Origin: Roseiconus lacunae
Lineage (GTDB): Bacteria > Planctomycetota > Planctomycetia > Pirellulales > Pirellulaceae
Assembly: GCF_008312935.1 (NCBI RefSeq)
Contig: NZ_VSZO01000001.1
Location: 682,001 to 746,000 of the forward strand
Direction of reading: 5' to 3'
DNA length: 64,000 nucleotides
A program made the translations under genes and the position numbers. Under the pieces are notes generated by a model. The model was not told the origin of the DNA, did no database searches, and saw nothing but the letters and a program-made list of their open reading frames with translations. Below, piece by piece: positions 52,850 through 62,104 of the stretch. How positions within the stretch are numbered: position 1 is the first letter of the stretch; each line of letters opens with the position of its first letter.

Positions 52850-54013
52850 CTATTCCGACTGACGTCGATAAATCAGCCTGGCATCGTCATCGAACTTGTC
52901 GATCATGATCAGTCTAAATTGTGGGGCGACGGCCAGCGATTCGATTCCGCTACCAAGAATCGGCCCCGGTGCGGTTGCCCCGCCAAAGATTTTGGGGCCC
53001 AGGTACGCATGGATCTCGTCAATCAAGCAGTCCTCGGGCTGACTCCCGATCAAGCTAGCCATCAAATTTGGGCCACCTTCGACCATCACGTTCGTCGCCG
53101 GTCGGTGACCGTGTAGGCCGTCGGCACACTTTCGCAAGACGCCTTCGATGCTGTCGTTTTCCGCATCGCAAACCAAGCCCGCTTGTTCCAGCCACGCCCG
53201 TTCATCGGGATCGACGAATGGACTGGTAAACAAAAATGTGGGGATCTCCTTTGCGGTGCAAACGAGTTTGGAGTCTCGTGGTGGCAGTCGTCCGCGCGAG
53301 AAAATCAATCGATTCGCGACCCGTGGCGGCGTAAGCGGTTTGCCATCGTCGTCAACCAACCTTGCGTTGAGCATGGGATCATCGGCGAGCACCGTTCCCA
53401 TTCCGGCAAGAATTGCATCGACACGGGCACGCAAGCGATGCACATGGACGCGCGATTGCGGGCCGCTGATCCATTGGCTTTCGCCGTCGACGGTCGCGAC
53501 ACGTCCATCGATCGTCATGGCCCACTTTGCGATCGTCCACGGCAAGCCCTTCTGCACTCGTTTTAGGTACGGCGCGTTGAGCTGTTCTGCTTCATCGCGC
53601 AAGACACCGACGGTAATTTCGATCCCGTGGTCACGAAGTGCTTTCAGTCCGCCGCCGTCGACCTTCGGAAATGGATCCTGCATCGCGATCACAACGCGAC
53701 TGACTTTGGCATCTATCAACGCTTGGCTACACGGGGGCGTTTTCCCAAAGTGGCAACAGGGTTCCAACGTAACGTAAGCCGTCGCGGATTCCGCATCGGC
53801 GATTGATGGCAGACTTCGTAACGCTTCGACTTCGGCATGGGGGCCGCCGAATCGCTTGTGATAGCCTTCCCCGATACGATGACCGTCCTTGACCAAAACA
53901 CAGCCGACCATCGGATTCGGTTCGGCGTAGCCTTCACCGGACGCCGCTAGTTGCAGCGCCCGTTGCATCCAATGTCGATCACGATTGGCGTCGACGACGG
54001 TGTTCGCAGGCAT
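52850..54013 (-). CDS. ribD: Bifunctional riboflavin deaminase/reductase
   Basis: 387 residues from the ATG at 54013. This start is preferred because longer frames run into the upstream gene. The N-terminal deaminase has GCVLV, HAEVEAL and PCCHFGKTPPC zinc motifs (residues 35-95). The C-terminal reductase has AKWAMTIDGRVA, SGPQSRVHVHRLRARVDAILAG and VMVEGGPNLMASLI. RibD performs the second and third steps of riboflavin synthesis. It is 10 bases after the SEC-C protein gene. Confidence 0.95.
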   Translation of the reverse strand: MPANTVVDANRDRHWMQRALQLAASGEGYAEPNPMVGCVLVKDGHRIGEGYHKRFGGPHAEVEALRSLPSIADAESATAYVTLEPCCHFGKTPPCSQALIDAKVSRVVIAMQDPFPKVDGGGLKALRDHGIEITVGVLRDEAEQLNAPYLKRVQKGLPWTIAKWAMTIDGRVATVDGESQWISGPQSRVHVHRLRARVDAILAGMGTVLADDPMLNARLVDDDGKPLTPPRVANRLIFSRGRLPPRDSKLVCTAKEIPTFLFTSPFVDPDERAWLEQAGLVCDAENDSIEGVLRKCADGLHGHRPATNVMVEGGPNLMASLIGSQPEDCLIDEIHAYLGPKIFGGATAPGPILGSGIESLAVAPQFRLIMIDKFDDDARLIYRRQSE

Positions 54014-54023
54014 CGCGTCAGGC

Positions 54024-56219
54024 TCAATCCATGCCGGGAACCCAAAGTTTCCCGCCACCGCCTTCGGAGGAGTCACCGCCGCCGGGTGAGTCCGGCGTCC
54101 ACAATCCTTCCGAAGCTGGGTTAGCCGCTTGCTGCGGTGCTGGTGCGGGAACGAAATCGTTGCCCGGTGCGACCGGACCAGCAGGTGCGCCACCGGGTGC
54201 GCCGCGCATCGAGCCGTCGGGCCGAATCACGCCCAACTGAACAAGAATCTGTTGCACGCGAGCCATCACCGCCGGATCGTTGCCGTAGTTTTGCTCGATT
54301 TCCATGATGGTGCTGCGGAAGCCTTCTTGGTCGGCCGTCATCAAACACAGTTCCATCTGCATCATCAGGACAGGCGAATAATTCAACTGATGCAGCTTCG
54401 CGAATGCGACGGCTTGATTGGCCGTCGAGATCCCGATCGCGGGCTCCGGCGCCGACGAAATCGCCATCAAGTAACCTTGCAACGCCATTTGTTTCTCGTC
54501 GTCGGTCGACGCAGTCGGTGCGACTTTCTCGACCAACTCGGTGGCAAAGCGATACGATTCCAATCGCGCCCCGATTTGACGCGTCGCGGCGGCAAGGTAG
54601 TAGATCCCCATCGTGTCCAGTTCCGAGGTGTCGACTCGGAAATAATCCGCCGGACACAACCGCCCGGCTTGTTCGGCAGTGACTTTCAACGGTGGTAACG
54701 CGTCGACCTTGGCGACTTCACGAATACGGTCAAGTCCGCCTTCGATGGTTTGCAGTCGTTCATAACCTTCGAGAATGCGAACATAAATCGCTCGCTGCAG
54801 TGCCATCGATTCATCGTCGACGACGTCGCTCAGTGAACGCCCTCCGAACAGATTGATCTGCACCGCCAACGCACGCTGCGGCATTGCCGCGACAGTGAAT
54901 TCGCGATTGAGAGTTGTCAGTTCCGCAAGTGACTGTGGATCACGGAGTCGAACCGGGCGTGGGTCAAGGTTACTCATCAACGGAGTGGGCAATTGCTCAC
55001 CGACTTCCAATTGCCCTTCTGGTAAGGCGTCGGACAAGACAGTCTTGATGTCGTCGATCCGATCCGCGGCAACGTCATACGCGATCACATGAGGTTCTTG
55101 ATCGGTTTGACGACCGTAAACACAAGCGATCGAGACTGTCGCCGGTAGGTCCGCACCGGAGACGTCAGCATCATCGGCAGGAATTTCGCGATCGGCGATG
55201 AAGAAGGCGCTCCGTGGCGGGACCGATTCTTCGTCGATACGCAATCGCGATAGTTGAGCGGCTTCCATCTGCTTACATCGATTGCTGGCCGCCAACGCCA
55301 TTTCGGCCTGCTCGACGTCTTTGAATTCGACGCGAATGTTGGCCGCCTGAACCGCCAGCACGTCGCGTTCTTTCAACAAGGCAGCGATCGCCCCGTAGCG
55401 TTGACGTTCCAGCAAATCGAGGTCTTCGACTTCCGATAGCTGACGGGCGATGTCGGACTGACGATCGATATCGCCACGCCAGATCGCACAGCAAAACAAT
55501 CCGGACAACACCGCTGCTTGTCCCGGTGCGGTACGGCGCAACGATTCGAACTTGTCTTGAGCCAACAAAATCTTATTGCTGCTCAACAATGACATCGCTT
55601 CGTCATAGCGTTCTTGCCATTCGACGCCGTCGGGGCAATCAATCAATTCCGGGATATGCTTGAGCAGAAGATTGATCGCCTGCGATTGATCGAGCGATTC
55701 CATGAAGCCAGATGCTTCGTCGCTTTCGAATCCGCTCGCTCCGAGTGGCAAGAACGCAAACTGTCGTGCCGACAGCACCGAACCACTTTGAGCCAAGCCC
55801 ATCGCGACGAGCAGCGCGACGTCCATCACAAATGCGTCGACGCTTTGGCCGCTCTCGTTCAGAGCTTCCAAAAGCGAATCGGTTGCCGTTTGCATCTCGC
55901 CCTTGGCAACCGAAACAGCCGCTCGCTGTGTCAATGCCAGAGGGTTCGATGGCTGCAGACGAATGAATCGCTCCGCATTTTCGGCTAACGAATCAAACTC
56001 CTGCAATCCCAACAGCAATCGACCACGGATCGCGAGCGCCCATGCCGCATCGGGATGCTCTTCCAAAATTGATTTCAATCGGTCGAGCGCCGGTACCACT
56101 TGGCCACCTTCGACCATTCGCAGCACTTTTTCCATCTGGCTGACAGAATCTTTGCACTTGCAGAATTTGATTTTCTTTCCGTTGCCACAGGGGCAGATCG
56201 CATAGGAATCGACAGACAT
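54024..56219 (-). CDS. SEC-C-motif protein with TPR-like helical repeats
   Basis: 731 residues from the ATG at 56219 (MSVDSYAICPCG). A SEC-C zinc motif CPCGNGKKIKFCKC lies within the first 25 residues, as in SecA tails, where it contacts SecB/ribosome-like partners. Residues of about 30-170 have two or more TPR-like helices (ALDRLKSILEEHPDAAWALAIRGRLL, RFIRLQPSNPLALTQRAAVS). The centre and C-terminal helical parts have no named fold. The last 70 residues are Pro/Gly/Ala-rich and glycine-rich at the end. It lies just upstream of ribD, possibly co-transcribed. Function unknown. Confidence 0.65.
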   Translation of the reverse strand: MSVDSYAICPCGNGKKIKFCKCKDSVSQMEKVLRMVEGGQVVPALDRLKSILEEHPDAAWALAIRGRLLLGLQEFDSLAENAERFIRLQPSNPLALTQRAAVSVAKGEMQTATDSLLEALNESGQSVDAFVMDVALLVAMGLAQSGSVLSARQFAFLPLGASGFESDEASGFMESLDQSQAINLLLKHIPELIDCPDGVEWQERYDEAMSLLSSNKILLAQDKFESLRRTAPGQAAVLSGLFCCAIWRGDIDRQSDIARQLSEVEDLDLLERQRYGAIAALLKERDVLAVQAANIRVEFKDVEQAEMALAASNRCKQMEAAQLSRLRIDEESVPPRSAFFIADREIPADDADVSGADLPATVSIACVYGRQTDQEPHVIAYDVAADRIDDIKTVLSDALPEGQLEVGEQLPTPLMSNLDPRPVRLRDPQSLAELTTLNREFTVAAMPQRALAVQINLFGGRSLSDVVDDESMALQRAIYVRILEGYERLQTIEGGLDRIREVAKVDALPPLKVTAEQAGRLCPADYFRVDTSELDTMGIYYLAAATRQIGARLESYRFATELVEKVAPTASTDDEKQMALQGYLMAISSAPEPAIGISTANQAVAFAKLHQLNYSPVLMMQMELCLMTADQEGFRSTIMEIEQNYGNDPAVMARVQQILVQLGVIRPDGSMRGAPGGAPAGPVAPGNDFVPAPAPQQAANPASEGLWTPDSPGGGDSSEGGGGKLWVPGMD

Positions 56220-56637
56220 GGATACTGGTTGCCAGTGTGAGGGAAGGCGAGCAATCTCGGCTCGCCGTTGGAATTCGACGCTCACCGTTGGGGGTGATCA
56301 AGAGCGTTTCCATGGGTGGTTTCTTGCCGGAACGGCGGGCCTGTGATTGGGCCACAAGTTCGGTGGTGCTTCGTCTAGACCCGAACGTTGGGGTCGTCCC
56401 GTCAGCCGACGGGCACCAGCCCGGCTATCGCTGAAGAACCGCAGCTAATCCCAAGTTCAGATTTTGACGAAGCGGTAGTCGCTTGACGGCGAAAGCGGCG
56501 CGCTCCGGGCCGCTAATCGTACCACGATCGCGCCGTACTGCCCAAGCCCTCACGTTTTCGCGACTCCTCATGCGACGCCCCCCGCTACGAACCGGCGATC
56601 AAAGGCTTTTCAGCGTTGGTTCGTCGCTGCGAGGGTC
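56220..56637. other. Intergenic stretch with repeat element
   Basis: 418 bases including one copy of the dispersed element (56366-56473). The rest shows short open frames without protein signatures and no named RNA. Confidence 0.4.
56366..56473 (+). repeat. Dispersed palindromic element, copy F
   Basis: 108 bp from GTGCTTCGTCTAGACCC to TTGACGAAGCG. It has the best-preserved left end. Inner parts are GTCAGCCGACGGGCACCAGC and CGCAGCTAATCC, so the inner dyad is more eroded than in copies A and E. Confidence 0.7.
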
Positions 56638-57114
56638 TTAAACAAAAGCTTGCAAAAGAAAAACGAATGCCCGTTTCTCGATCCCCGGACAGTTGCTCTC
56701 GCGAGGCCCCGCGACATTGAGAGACCGCGGACGCGTCTGCGTCAACCATTGCTGCAACTCTTTGGTCGTTGCCGTTTCGAGTTTTAAGCACAACGTCGGA
56801 CGGTCATGTCGTTTGGCCAACCGCCGAGTGAGCAGCGTCCCGCCACCGAGACGCCCCTCATAAAGAATCAAGGTCGCATCACTGTCGATAATGTTCTGCT
56901 CCGTCCGTGGCGGATATTCCGGCGAGTCCATCTCGACCAACTGATACCGGCTCGGAATGGATCCGTCTTCGCTCAATCGGCCACGGGGACACCAGCCACC
57001 ATGTTCGATTCCCAATGCGATCGCGACTTCCAACCCGGCTCGATCCACTCCAGTTTGCCCGCCGGACACAAACCTATCGGGGATAAACGATGGTGACGGC
57101 GGCAATTCGTTCAA
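56638..57114 (-). CDS. Putative molybdenum carrier-like Rossmann protein (SLOG-related)
   Basis: 158 residues. The start FVSGGQTGVDRAGLEVAIALG is the nucleotide/phosphate-binding loop of the molybdenum-carrier family, followed by HGGWCPRGRLSEDG, then TEQNIIDSDATLILYEG and GGGTLLTRRLAKR. The family is named from a structural resemblance to molybdenum cofactor carrier proteins; a ligand has not been proven for most members. It stands alone on the minus strand with no molybdenum gene nearby. The C-terminal AGPRESNCPGIEKRAFVFL is also conserved in the family. Confidence 0.82.
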   Translation of the reverse strand: MNELPPSPSFIPDRFVSGGQTGVDRAGLEVAIALGIEHGGWCPRGRLSEDGSIPSRYQLVEMDSPEYPPRTEQNIIDSDATLILYEGRLGGGTLLTRRLAKRHDRPTLCLKLETATTKELQQWLTQTRPRSLNVAGPRESNCPGIEKRAFVFLLQAFV

Positions 57115-57236
57115 GATGCGATGTCAAAAACTGGGAACAGAGAGGCTGTGGCTGAGATGTTGAAAACGGACGGTCTTGTCGGCTGTGGGCGATCGCCATG
57201 GGCCATGTGCCGAACCGATTCACTTCGCACTGCCGA

Positions 57237-57998
57237 CTACTCCTTTTGACCTGCAAGCCCTTCGCTGACCGCTGCATCGATCGTAGACAGTGGGGGCAAC
57301 CAAGGAAAGTGTTCGCCCCAGCTTGCCGGAGGTCTAGCGGTAAATTCTAAGCGATCTCCCTTCGTCGGGTGATCGATCTGCAAACACCAACTGTGAAGCG
57401 CAATCCCGCCTCCAAAGCTTTCAGCACTTCCATACTTTTTGTCGCCGACAACGGGGTGTCCACGGTCGGCGAATTGCAATCGAATTTGATGCTTGCGTCC
57501 GGTCACCAGCCGAACGGCGACCAGCGTGTGCTGTTGCGATTCGGCTAAAACCACATAACGCAGTTCAGCCGCTTGGGCATCTTGCCTTTGATGGCGATCG
57601 ACACGCATCCGATGTGCCGCGTCGTCCTTGTAAACGCTGTCACGTAACGCACCCTGATGTCCAAACGATGTGTCATGCGAAAGCTTTCCGGACAGCACGG
57701 CAAAATACGTCTTCTCGGCCTTGCCAGTGACCTTCTTACTTTTCCCAGGTCCACCGAACTGAATCGTTAACCGAGAGGCGGCTTTGCTGGTTCGCGCGAG
57801 CACCAACACACCGGTGGTCAATCGGTCGAGCCGACTGACGATTCCCAAGAACACGTTGCCGGGTTTGTTGTACTTGCGTTTGATGTATTGGCATCCCCAA
57901 CGATGAACCGTCTCCTGATCATCCTCGGCGCCCATCGTCGCCATGCCCGCCGGCTTGTCGACGACCAATAAATGATTGTCTTCGAAGAGAACATTCAT
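57237..57998 (-). CDS. RluA-family pseudouridine synthase
   Basis: 253 residues from the ATG at 57998, which overlaps the stop of the upstream CinA-like gene as ATGA. The catalytic Asp lies in GIVSRLDRLTTGVLVLA; LLVVDKPAGM, HTLVAVRLVTGRKHQIRLQFADRGHPVVGD and IALHSWCLQIDHP are standard. There is no S4 RNA-binding domain, so it is like the short RluA/TruC branch that modifies rRNA or tRNA. The target base is not predictable. Confidence 0.93.
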   Translation of the reverse strand: MNVLFEDNHLLVVDKPAGMATMGAEDDQETVHRWGCQYIKRKYNKPGNVFLGIVSRLDRLTTGVLVLARTSKAASRLTIQFGGPGKSKKVTGKAEKTYFAVLSGKLSHDTSFGHQGALRDSVYKDDAAHRMRVDRHQRQDAQAAELRYVVLAESQQHTLVAVRLVTGRKHQIRLQFADRGHPVVGDKKYGSAESFGGGIALHSWCLQIDHPTKGDRLEFTARPPASWGEHFPWLPPLSTIDAAVSEGLAGQKE

Positions 57999-59248
57999 GA
58001 TATCGCCGAGTCGGTTTGCTCGTTCAGAACATGCCTCAGCCAAGCAAGCGCGGCCTTGGCGATACGAGCTTGGATGATCGACGGATGCCCTCCGATCCGG
58101 CTGGTCGTCACCGATCGCTTCCCCGATGGGTCGATCACAATCAAGTCAACTTCGGCCGCCGGTAGGGGCGCATCACTGGTCCCCTCGAGCGATGGATATC
58201 CGTCGACGGCAAGCAACCACGACGCCTTGAAACGCTCTCGCAAAGTCTCCAAGGGCTGATCCTGACCGGCCAACAACAATTCAGTCAACGCATCGATGTC
58301 GGCAAAGCTCACCCCGCCTCGATACCCCGGCGTCTCGCCAAGGGATGCGAACCAGTCCCCCAACAATGCCGCACGACCAAATTCCGCCGTGACCAAACTT
58401 TCGCCGCGTTCTCGTAGTTGTCGATCGACGGCATGAAATTGTTCGAATTCTTCACCGTCACCGAAGTGCAACTCACCGACCCGCGAAAGGATCTCATGGC
58501 GAGTCGATTCGATTTGATCAAGGCACGCTTGACGCGACGAATCGATCGCGGTGATCCGCAGCGAGATCGTTGCGGCGCTAACGGTGATTCCGACACGCGG
58601 CGTCCGATCTCGTGCGATCATTTCGCCCAAACGCTGCTCCATATCGCTTTCGCCGATCCCAAAGAACTTCATGACGTGGTGTTCAATGTGGTTGGCTTGA
58701 CCACCGGTCATCGAAAGCAAGCGTGGCGCGACGGTGTCATCAAACATCCGCACCATTTCCGCAGGAACGCCGGGTAGGGCAAATACCCGGCAGCGATGGT
58801 CTGGAGAGATGATCTCGAGATCGATCCCGGGGGCCGTTCCCTGCGGGTTGAACACCTGCTCGCTACCGACCGGGAACATCGCCTGAATTTTGTTCCGTTC
58901 AGGCATCTCGCGATTGCGTTTGGAAAACAGCTTCTCGATGTGTTCAAGCGCCGAAGCTCGGAATTCCAAGGGCACTTCGGCCGCCGCGGCGATCGCTTGT
59001 CGTGTCAAATCATCACGTGTCGGCCCGAGTCCCCCCGTGGCAACGACAACATCTGCGCGTCGGGCGGCGATGCGAAACACATCGATATTGTGCTGTAGCG
59101 TGTCGCCGACGGTGGTGTGAAATTCAACTTCGATGCCCAGTTCACCGAGGCGGCGGCTGAGCCACTGCGCGTTGGTGTCCAGCCGGGCGCCGCTGGTCAT
59201 TTCATCGCCGATCGAGATCACTTCGGCGCGAAGGTTTTTAACGGACAT
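57995..59248 (-). CDS. CinA-like protein with degenerate C-terminal PncC domain
   Basis: 417 residues. The N-terminal part is a MoCF/CinA nucleotide-hydrolase domain (AEVISIGDEMTSGARLDTN, VVATGGLGPTRDDLTRQAIA, FALPGVPAEMVRMFDD). The middle links to a C-terminal CinA/PncC region. In active PncC the nucleophile Ser sits in TAESCTGG; here the matching stretch reads TAEFGRAALL, with Phe at residue 290, and the later GIAGPGG motif is replaced by DGYPSLEG. The nicotinamide-mononucleotide deamidase activity is therefore probably lost. Its stop overlaps the pseudouridine synthase start. Confidence 0.85.
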   Translation of the reverse strand: MSVKNLRAEVISIGDEMTSGARLDTNAQWLSRRLGELGIEVEFHTTVGDTLQHNIDVFRIAARRADVVVATGGLGPTRDDLTRQAIAAAAEVPLEFRASALEHIEKLFSKRNREMPERNKIQAMFPVGSEQVFNPQGTAPGIDLEIISPDHRCRVFALPGVPAEMVRMFDDTVAPRLLSMTGGQANHIEHHVMKFFGIGESDMEQRLGEMIARDRTPRVGITVSAATISLRITAIDSSRQACLDQIESTRHEILSRVGELHFGDGEEFEQFHAVDRQLRERGESLVTAEFGRAALLGDWFASLGETPGYRGGVSFADIDALTELLLAGQDQPLETLRERFKASWLLAVDGYPSLEGTSDAPLPAAEVDLIVIDPSGKRSVTTSRIGGHPSIIQARIAKAALAWLRHVLNEQTDSAIS

Positions 59249-59392
59249 CTATAGGAAAAGCTCAAGGAACGCTGATCGCGGCCATCATCAGCCGCCCGAC
59301 ACTGTTATAGAGTGACGCCAATGCCCCGAGAAGCGAGCTATATCATCTTCACCTGATCGATTGGAGAAGTGACTTCAATCAGATCTCCCTCA

Positions 59393-60550
59393 TCAGTCTT
59401 CTTTTGGAAACAGTTTTTCCAGTAAATCGGCTTGCTGCTGCTCTGTGTTGCTACTGACCTCGACGCGTTTTTTGAGTTCCAGCAGCTGTTCGTTGAGTGC
59501 ATTGATCTGAGCTTGATGTCGCTTCTGAAGCAATCGAACACATTCTCCGATCGCGTCCTTCCCTCGCTGACGAACTTGGTCGCGTTCTTCATCGGTCGAC
59601 ACAGAATTGAACTGCGTACGTAGGGCGCTCAGCTTTTTCTTGACCGCTTCGAGTTGCCTCTCGGCGATGGAAGCCTGCCGTGCCGAAGACAAATTTCCCG
59701 AGGCGTTCCCACCGTGCGCGTCACGACCAAATGGATTTCCGCCAAACGGATCATCATTGCCACTTGGCCCTCCGAATGGATCACTGCTTCCCATCGGTCC
59801 CATGAACGGATCATTAGAGGCAGGTCGTTTATTGACCGGCGGACGCCTGTTGTTCAGGGGGCGATTCGCTTGTGTCTGATTCTCTGATGGTGCTTGACGA
59901 AGCGGTTTCGTGATTCCGGCATTGGGCGAAGCACCGAACGGATCAAAACCGGGAACGCGATCGAGATGAAACAGGTCGATCCGTGGTTGCCTTCGGTCGA
60001 AGGCATTCGCGATCGCGATGCACTGCTGCATTTCATTTTGCAAATCGCCCATGTTCCCGACCCCGACGCGCAACCACATGTGTCCCGACGGTCCATCCGC
60101 AAACGGGTCCCCCGACGCATTGGAATGAAAGGGGTTGTCTCCAGTAGTTGAATTCTTTTCGACGGCTGTGATGTCCCCCACCCCAACTCCGAACAGCAGA
60201 GCCTTATTGCGGCACTCTTCTTTAAAACTCGCGATTTTTTCATCGCCCCACTGCGCCGGATAAGTGGCGACAAAGACCGACTCGATACTGGTTGGCAATT
60301 TGGTTTTGGTATCGACACGAATGTTCGTCCCATTTAACGTCGGACCATAGATAACCTCCAGAACTTTCTGAATGTCCCAGGCATTGATGAAGCGGTTCTC
60401 CTTGGCATCGGGACCAAGCATGATGACGATTTCGGGGATGCGATTGCTTTGGTTTTGTGCATGCACCGCTTCGATCGACATTGCCCAAGTGATCACCGCG
60501 AGTCCCACGGCGGCGCGGATCGGGCGCGTCAACGAGAATGAAAAGCTCAT
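59393..60550 (-). CDS. Secreted protein with NPF/DPF-rich linker and C-terminal coiled coil
   Basis: 385 residues. A signal peptide ends near residue 31 (GLAVITWAMSIEAVHAQ). A globular part of about residues 35-200 (IVIMLGPDAKENRFINAWD, SVFVATYPAQWGDEKIASF) has no family I recognise. A linker of about 205-290 is rich in Pro, Gly, Asn and Asp. DPF or NPF occurs seven times at residues 139, 148, 203, 247, 257, 267 and 272. The C-terminal 90 residues form a probable coiled coil (ERQLEAVKKKLSALRTQF, AQINALNEQLLELKKRVEV). It precedes neither gene in an evident operon with the kinase, which lies 96 bases away upstream. Confidence 0.6.
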   Translation of the reverse strand: MSFSFSLTRPIRAAVGLAVITWAMSIEAVHAQNQSNRIPEIVIMLGPDAKENRFINAWDIQKVLEVIYGPTLNGTNIRVDTKTKLPTSIESVFVATYPAQWGDEKIASFKEECRNKALLFGVGVGDITAVEKNSTTGDNPFHSNASGDPFADGPSGHMWLRVGVGNMGDLQNEMQQCIAIANAFDRRQPRIDLFHLDRVPGFDPFGASPNAGITKPLRQAPSENQTQANRPLNNRRPPVNKRPASNDPFMGPMGSSDPFGGPSGNDDPFGGNPFGRDAHGGNASGNLSSARQASIAERQLEAVKKKLSALRTQFNSVSTDEERDQVRQRGKDAIGECVRLLQKRHQAQINALNEQLLELKKRVEVSSNTEQQQADLLEKLFPKED

Positions 60551-60646
60551 CGAGAAGGCTCCTTTGACAGAAGGTGAGAAAGAGTCAATCGTTGTTAGTC
60601 AGCATGGCCCACCGCTAGCGCCGTCGGCTCACAAGATGAAACGTGT

Positions 60647-62104
60647 TCACAATTGGTTGTCCGGCTGCGTCTCCGAAAACCACCATTGATCCGTCCCCTC
60701 TTGTTCGAGTTCACGGCGGAACGCGTTGACTTCGATTTCCAGTTGATCGATCGAGTCGCCGAGAGGATCGGAGATTTCCGCCTCCAAGCCAACGTCTTCG
60801 CGTGTCACCTTTACCGCGTTTTGCTGAGGGTCCTCGTGAGCCATCGCGTACAGCAAGAATGCCCCCATCGTGATTCCCCAAAACAGCAGTAACGCGCTAC
60901 CGAAGACAAACAACAAACGTGATCGGGTTCGTTTCTTCATCCTTAGTGACTCCGGTAGTTTGCCAACGGTCGGTTGTTGGACGTGAGCCAAGCAAGACTC
61001 GAGCATCGACTGGACTTCGGCGGCTGACCTGAATCGCTGCATTGATTCCTTGGAAAGCAACTTGAACGTCAGCGTTTCAAGCCACTCGGGAACGTCGGGG
61101 TTGGCTTCGCGAAGTGACTTCGGTTCCGACTCGATAATCTTTCGCAGCACGCCGTAGCTAGTTTCCGAACGGAATGGCGGTTGCCCTACGGCCATCGTGT
61201 AAATCACCGAACCGAGGCTGAAAAGATCGCTGCGTTGATCGATCGCTTCGCCGCGTGCTTGCTCGGGCGACATGAACTGGGGAGTCCCGGCGATGAATCC
61301 TGATCGGGTGACCGAAACATCGTCGGCCGCTCGGGCCAAACCAAAGTCGGTCAACATCGCGCGATCGACCCCGCGTTCCAGCAAGATATTGGCCGGTTTG
61401 ACATCGCGATGCACCAGTCCCTGGGCATGTGCCGCGGCGAGCGCCGCGGCGACTTGTGTTCCGATCCGCAAGACATCGATCGTTGGCAACGCCCCCTCGG
61501 CGTCAATTCGCTGCTGTAGCGAATGACAAACGACGTACGGCATCACCAAAAACGGTAGCGACGACGTTGATTCTGAAACTGACAACACCGGCATCACGTT
61601 TGGATGAACGATCGCCGCGGTCGCCTGGGCTTCACGCAAAAAACGCTGCCGGGCAACACCCATTGCCGCTAAGTGCGGCGACATGACCTTGATCGCGACG
61701 GGACGATTCAATTCCGCGTCAAAACCTTTGAGTACCACCCCCATTCCGCCGACACCGATCACCGACAGGACATCAAAGTCGCCGATGGCTCCGAGTGCAT
61801 CCCCGCGGCAAGACGGCTGCAAAAAATTCACTGCGAAATCATTCAGCGACGTTTCATGATTGAACGTTCCGGCATCCGACTTTGACGAAGTCACCGCGCG
61901 GGTTTCCGCCTGAAGCGCCGAAACGATCCTTAGCGAAGATTGGTCCTGACTGGACAACGATTCGATTCGCCTTTGGCAACTTTCGCAATGATCGAGATGT
62001 TCGATCACGGCTCGCTGGGAACGTGCGTCGCTGCTGCCATCCATGCAGGACAGTAGCTCTGCTTCGGAGGGATGTCGACGTTGATCGGAAGCGGGCGATT
62101 TCAT
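60647..62104 (-). CDS. Membrane-anchored Ser/Thr protein kinase with N-terminal zinc-finger (zf-HC2-like)
   Basis: 485 residues. The first 50 hold an anti-sigma-type HC2 zinc motif, H36-x3-C40-x2-C43. The PknB-like kinase follows: VIGVGGMGVVLKGF (Gly loop), AIKVM (Lys), LVHRDVKPANILLE and LTDFGLARA, then SPEQARGE. A transmembrane helix of about residues 408-430 (LLFVFGSALLLFWGITMGAF) leaves a short acidic C-terminal end outside. The start overlaps the ECF sigma gene stop as ATGA. In planctomycetes ECF factors with linked kinases are known; the zinc finger suggests direct sigma binding with release on phosphorylation or signal, which is inference. Confidence 0.88.
   Translation of the reverse strand: MKSPASDQRRHPSEAELLSCMDGSSDARSQRAVIEHLDHCESCQRRIESLSSQDQSSLRIVSALQAETRAVTSSKSDAGTFNHETSLNDFAVNFLQPSCRGDALGAIGDFDVLSVIGVGGMGVVLKGFDAELNRPVAIKVMSPHLAAMGVARQRFLREAQATAAIVHPNVMPVLSVSESTSSLPFLVMPYVVCHSLQQRIDAEGALPTIDVLRIGTQVAAALAAAHAQGLVHRDVKPANILLERGVDRAMLTDFGLARAADDVSVTRSGFIAGTPQFMSPEQARGEAIDQRSDLFSLGSVIYTMAVGQPPFRSETSYGVLRKIIESEPKSLREANPDVPEWLETLTFKLLSKESMQRFRSAAEVQSMLESCLAHVQQPTVGKLPESLRMKKRTRSRLLFVFGSALLLFWGITMGAFLLYAMAHEDPQQNAVKVTREDVGLEAEISDPLGDSIDQLEIEVNAFRRELEQEGTDQWWFSETQPDNQL

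Noticed and set aside
59270-59310. Possible further copy of the dispersed element
   Set aside because: Only CATCATCAGCCG matches; too short to support.
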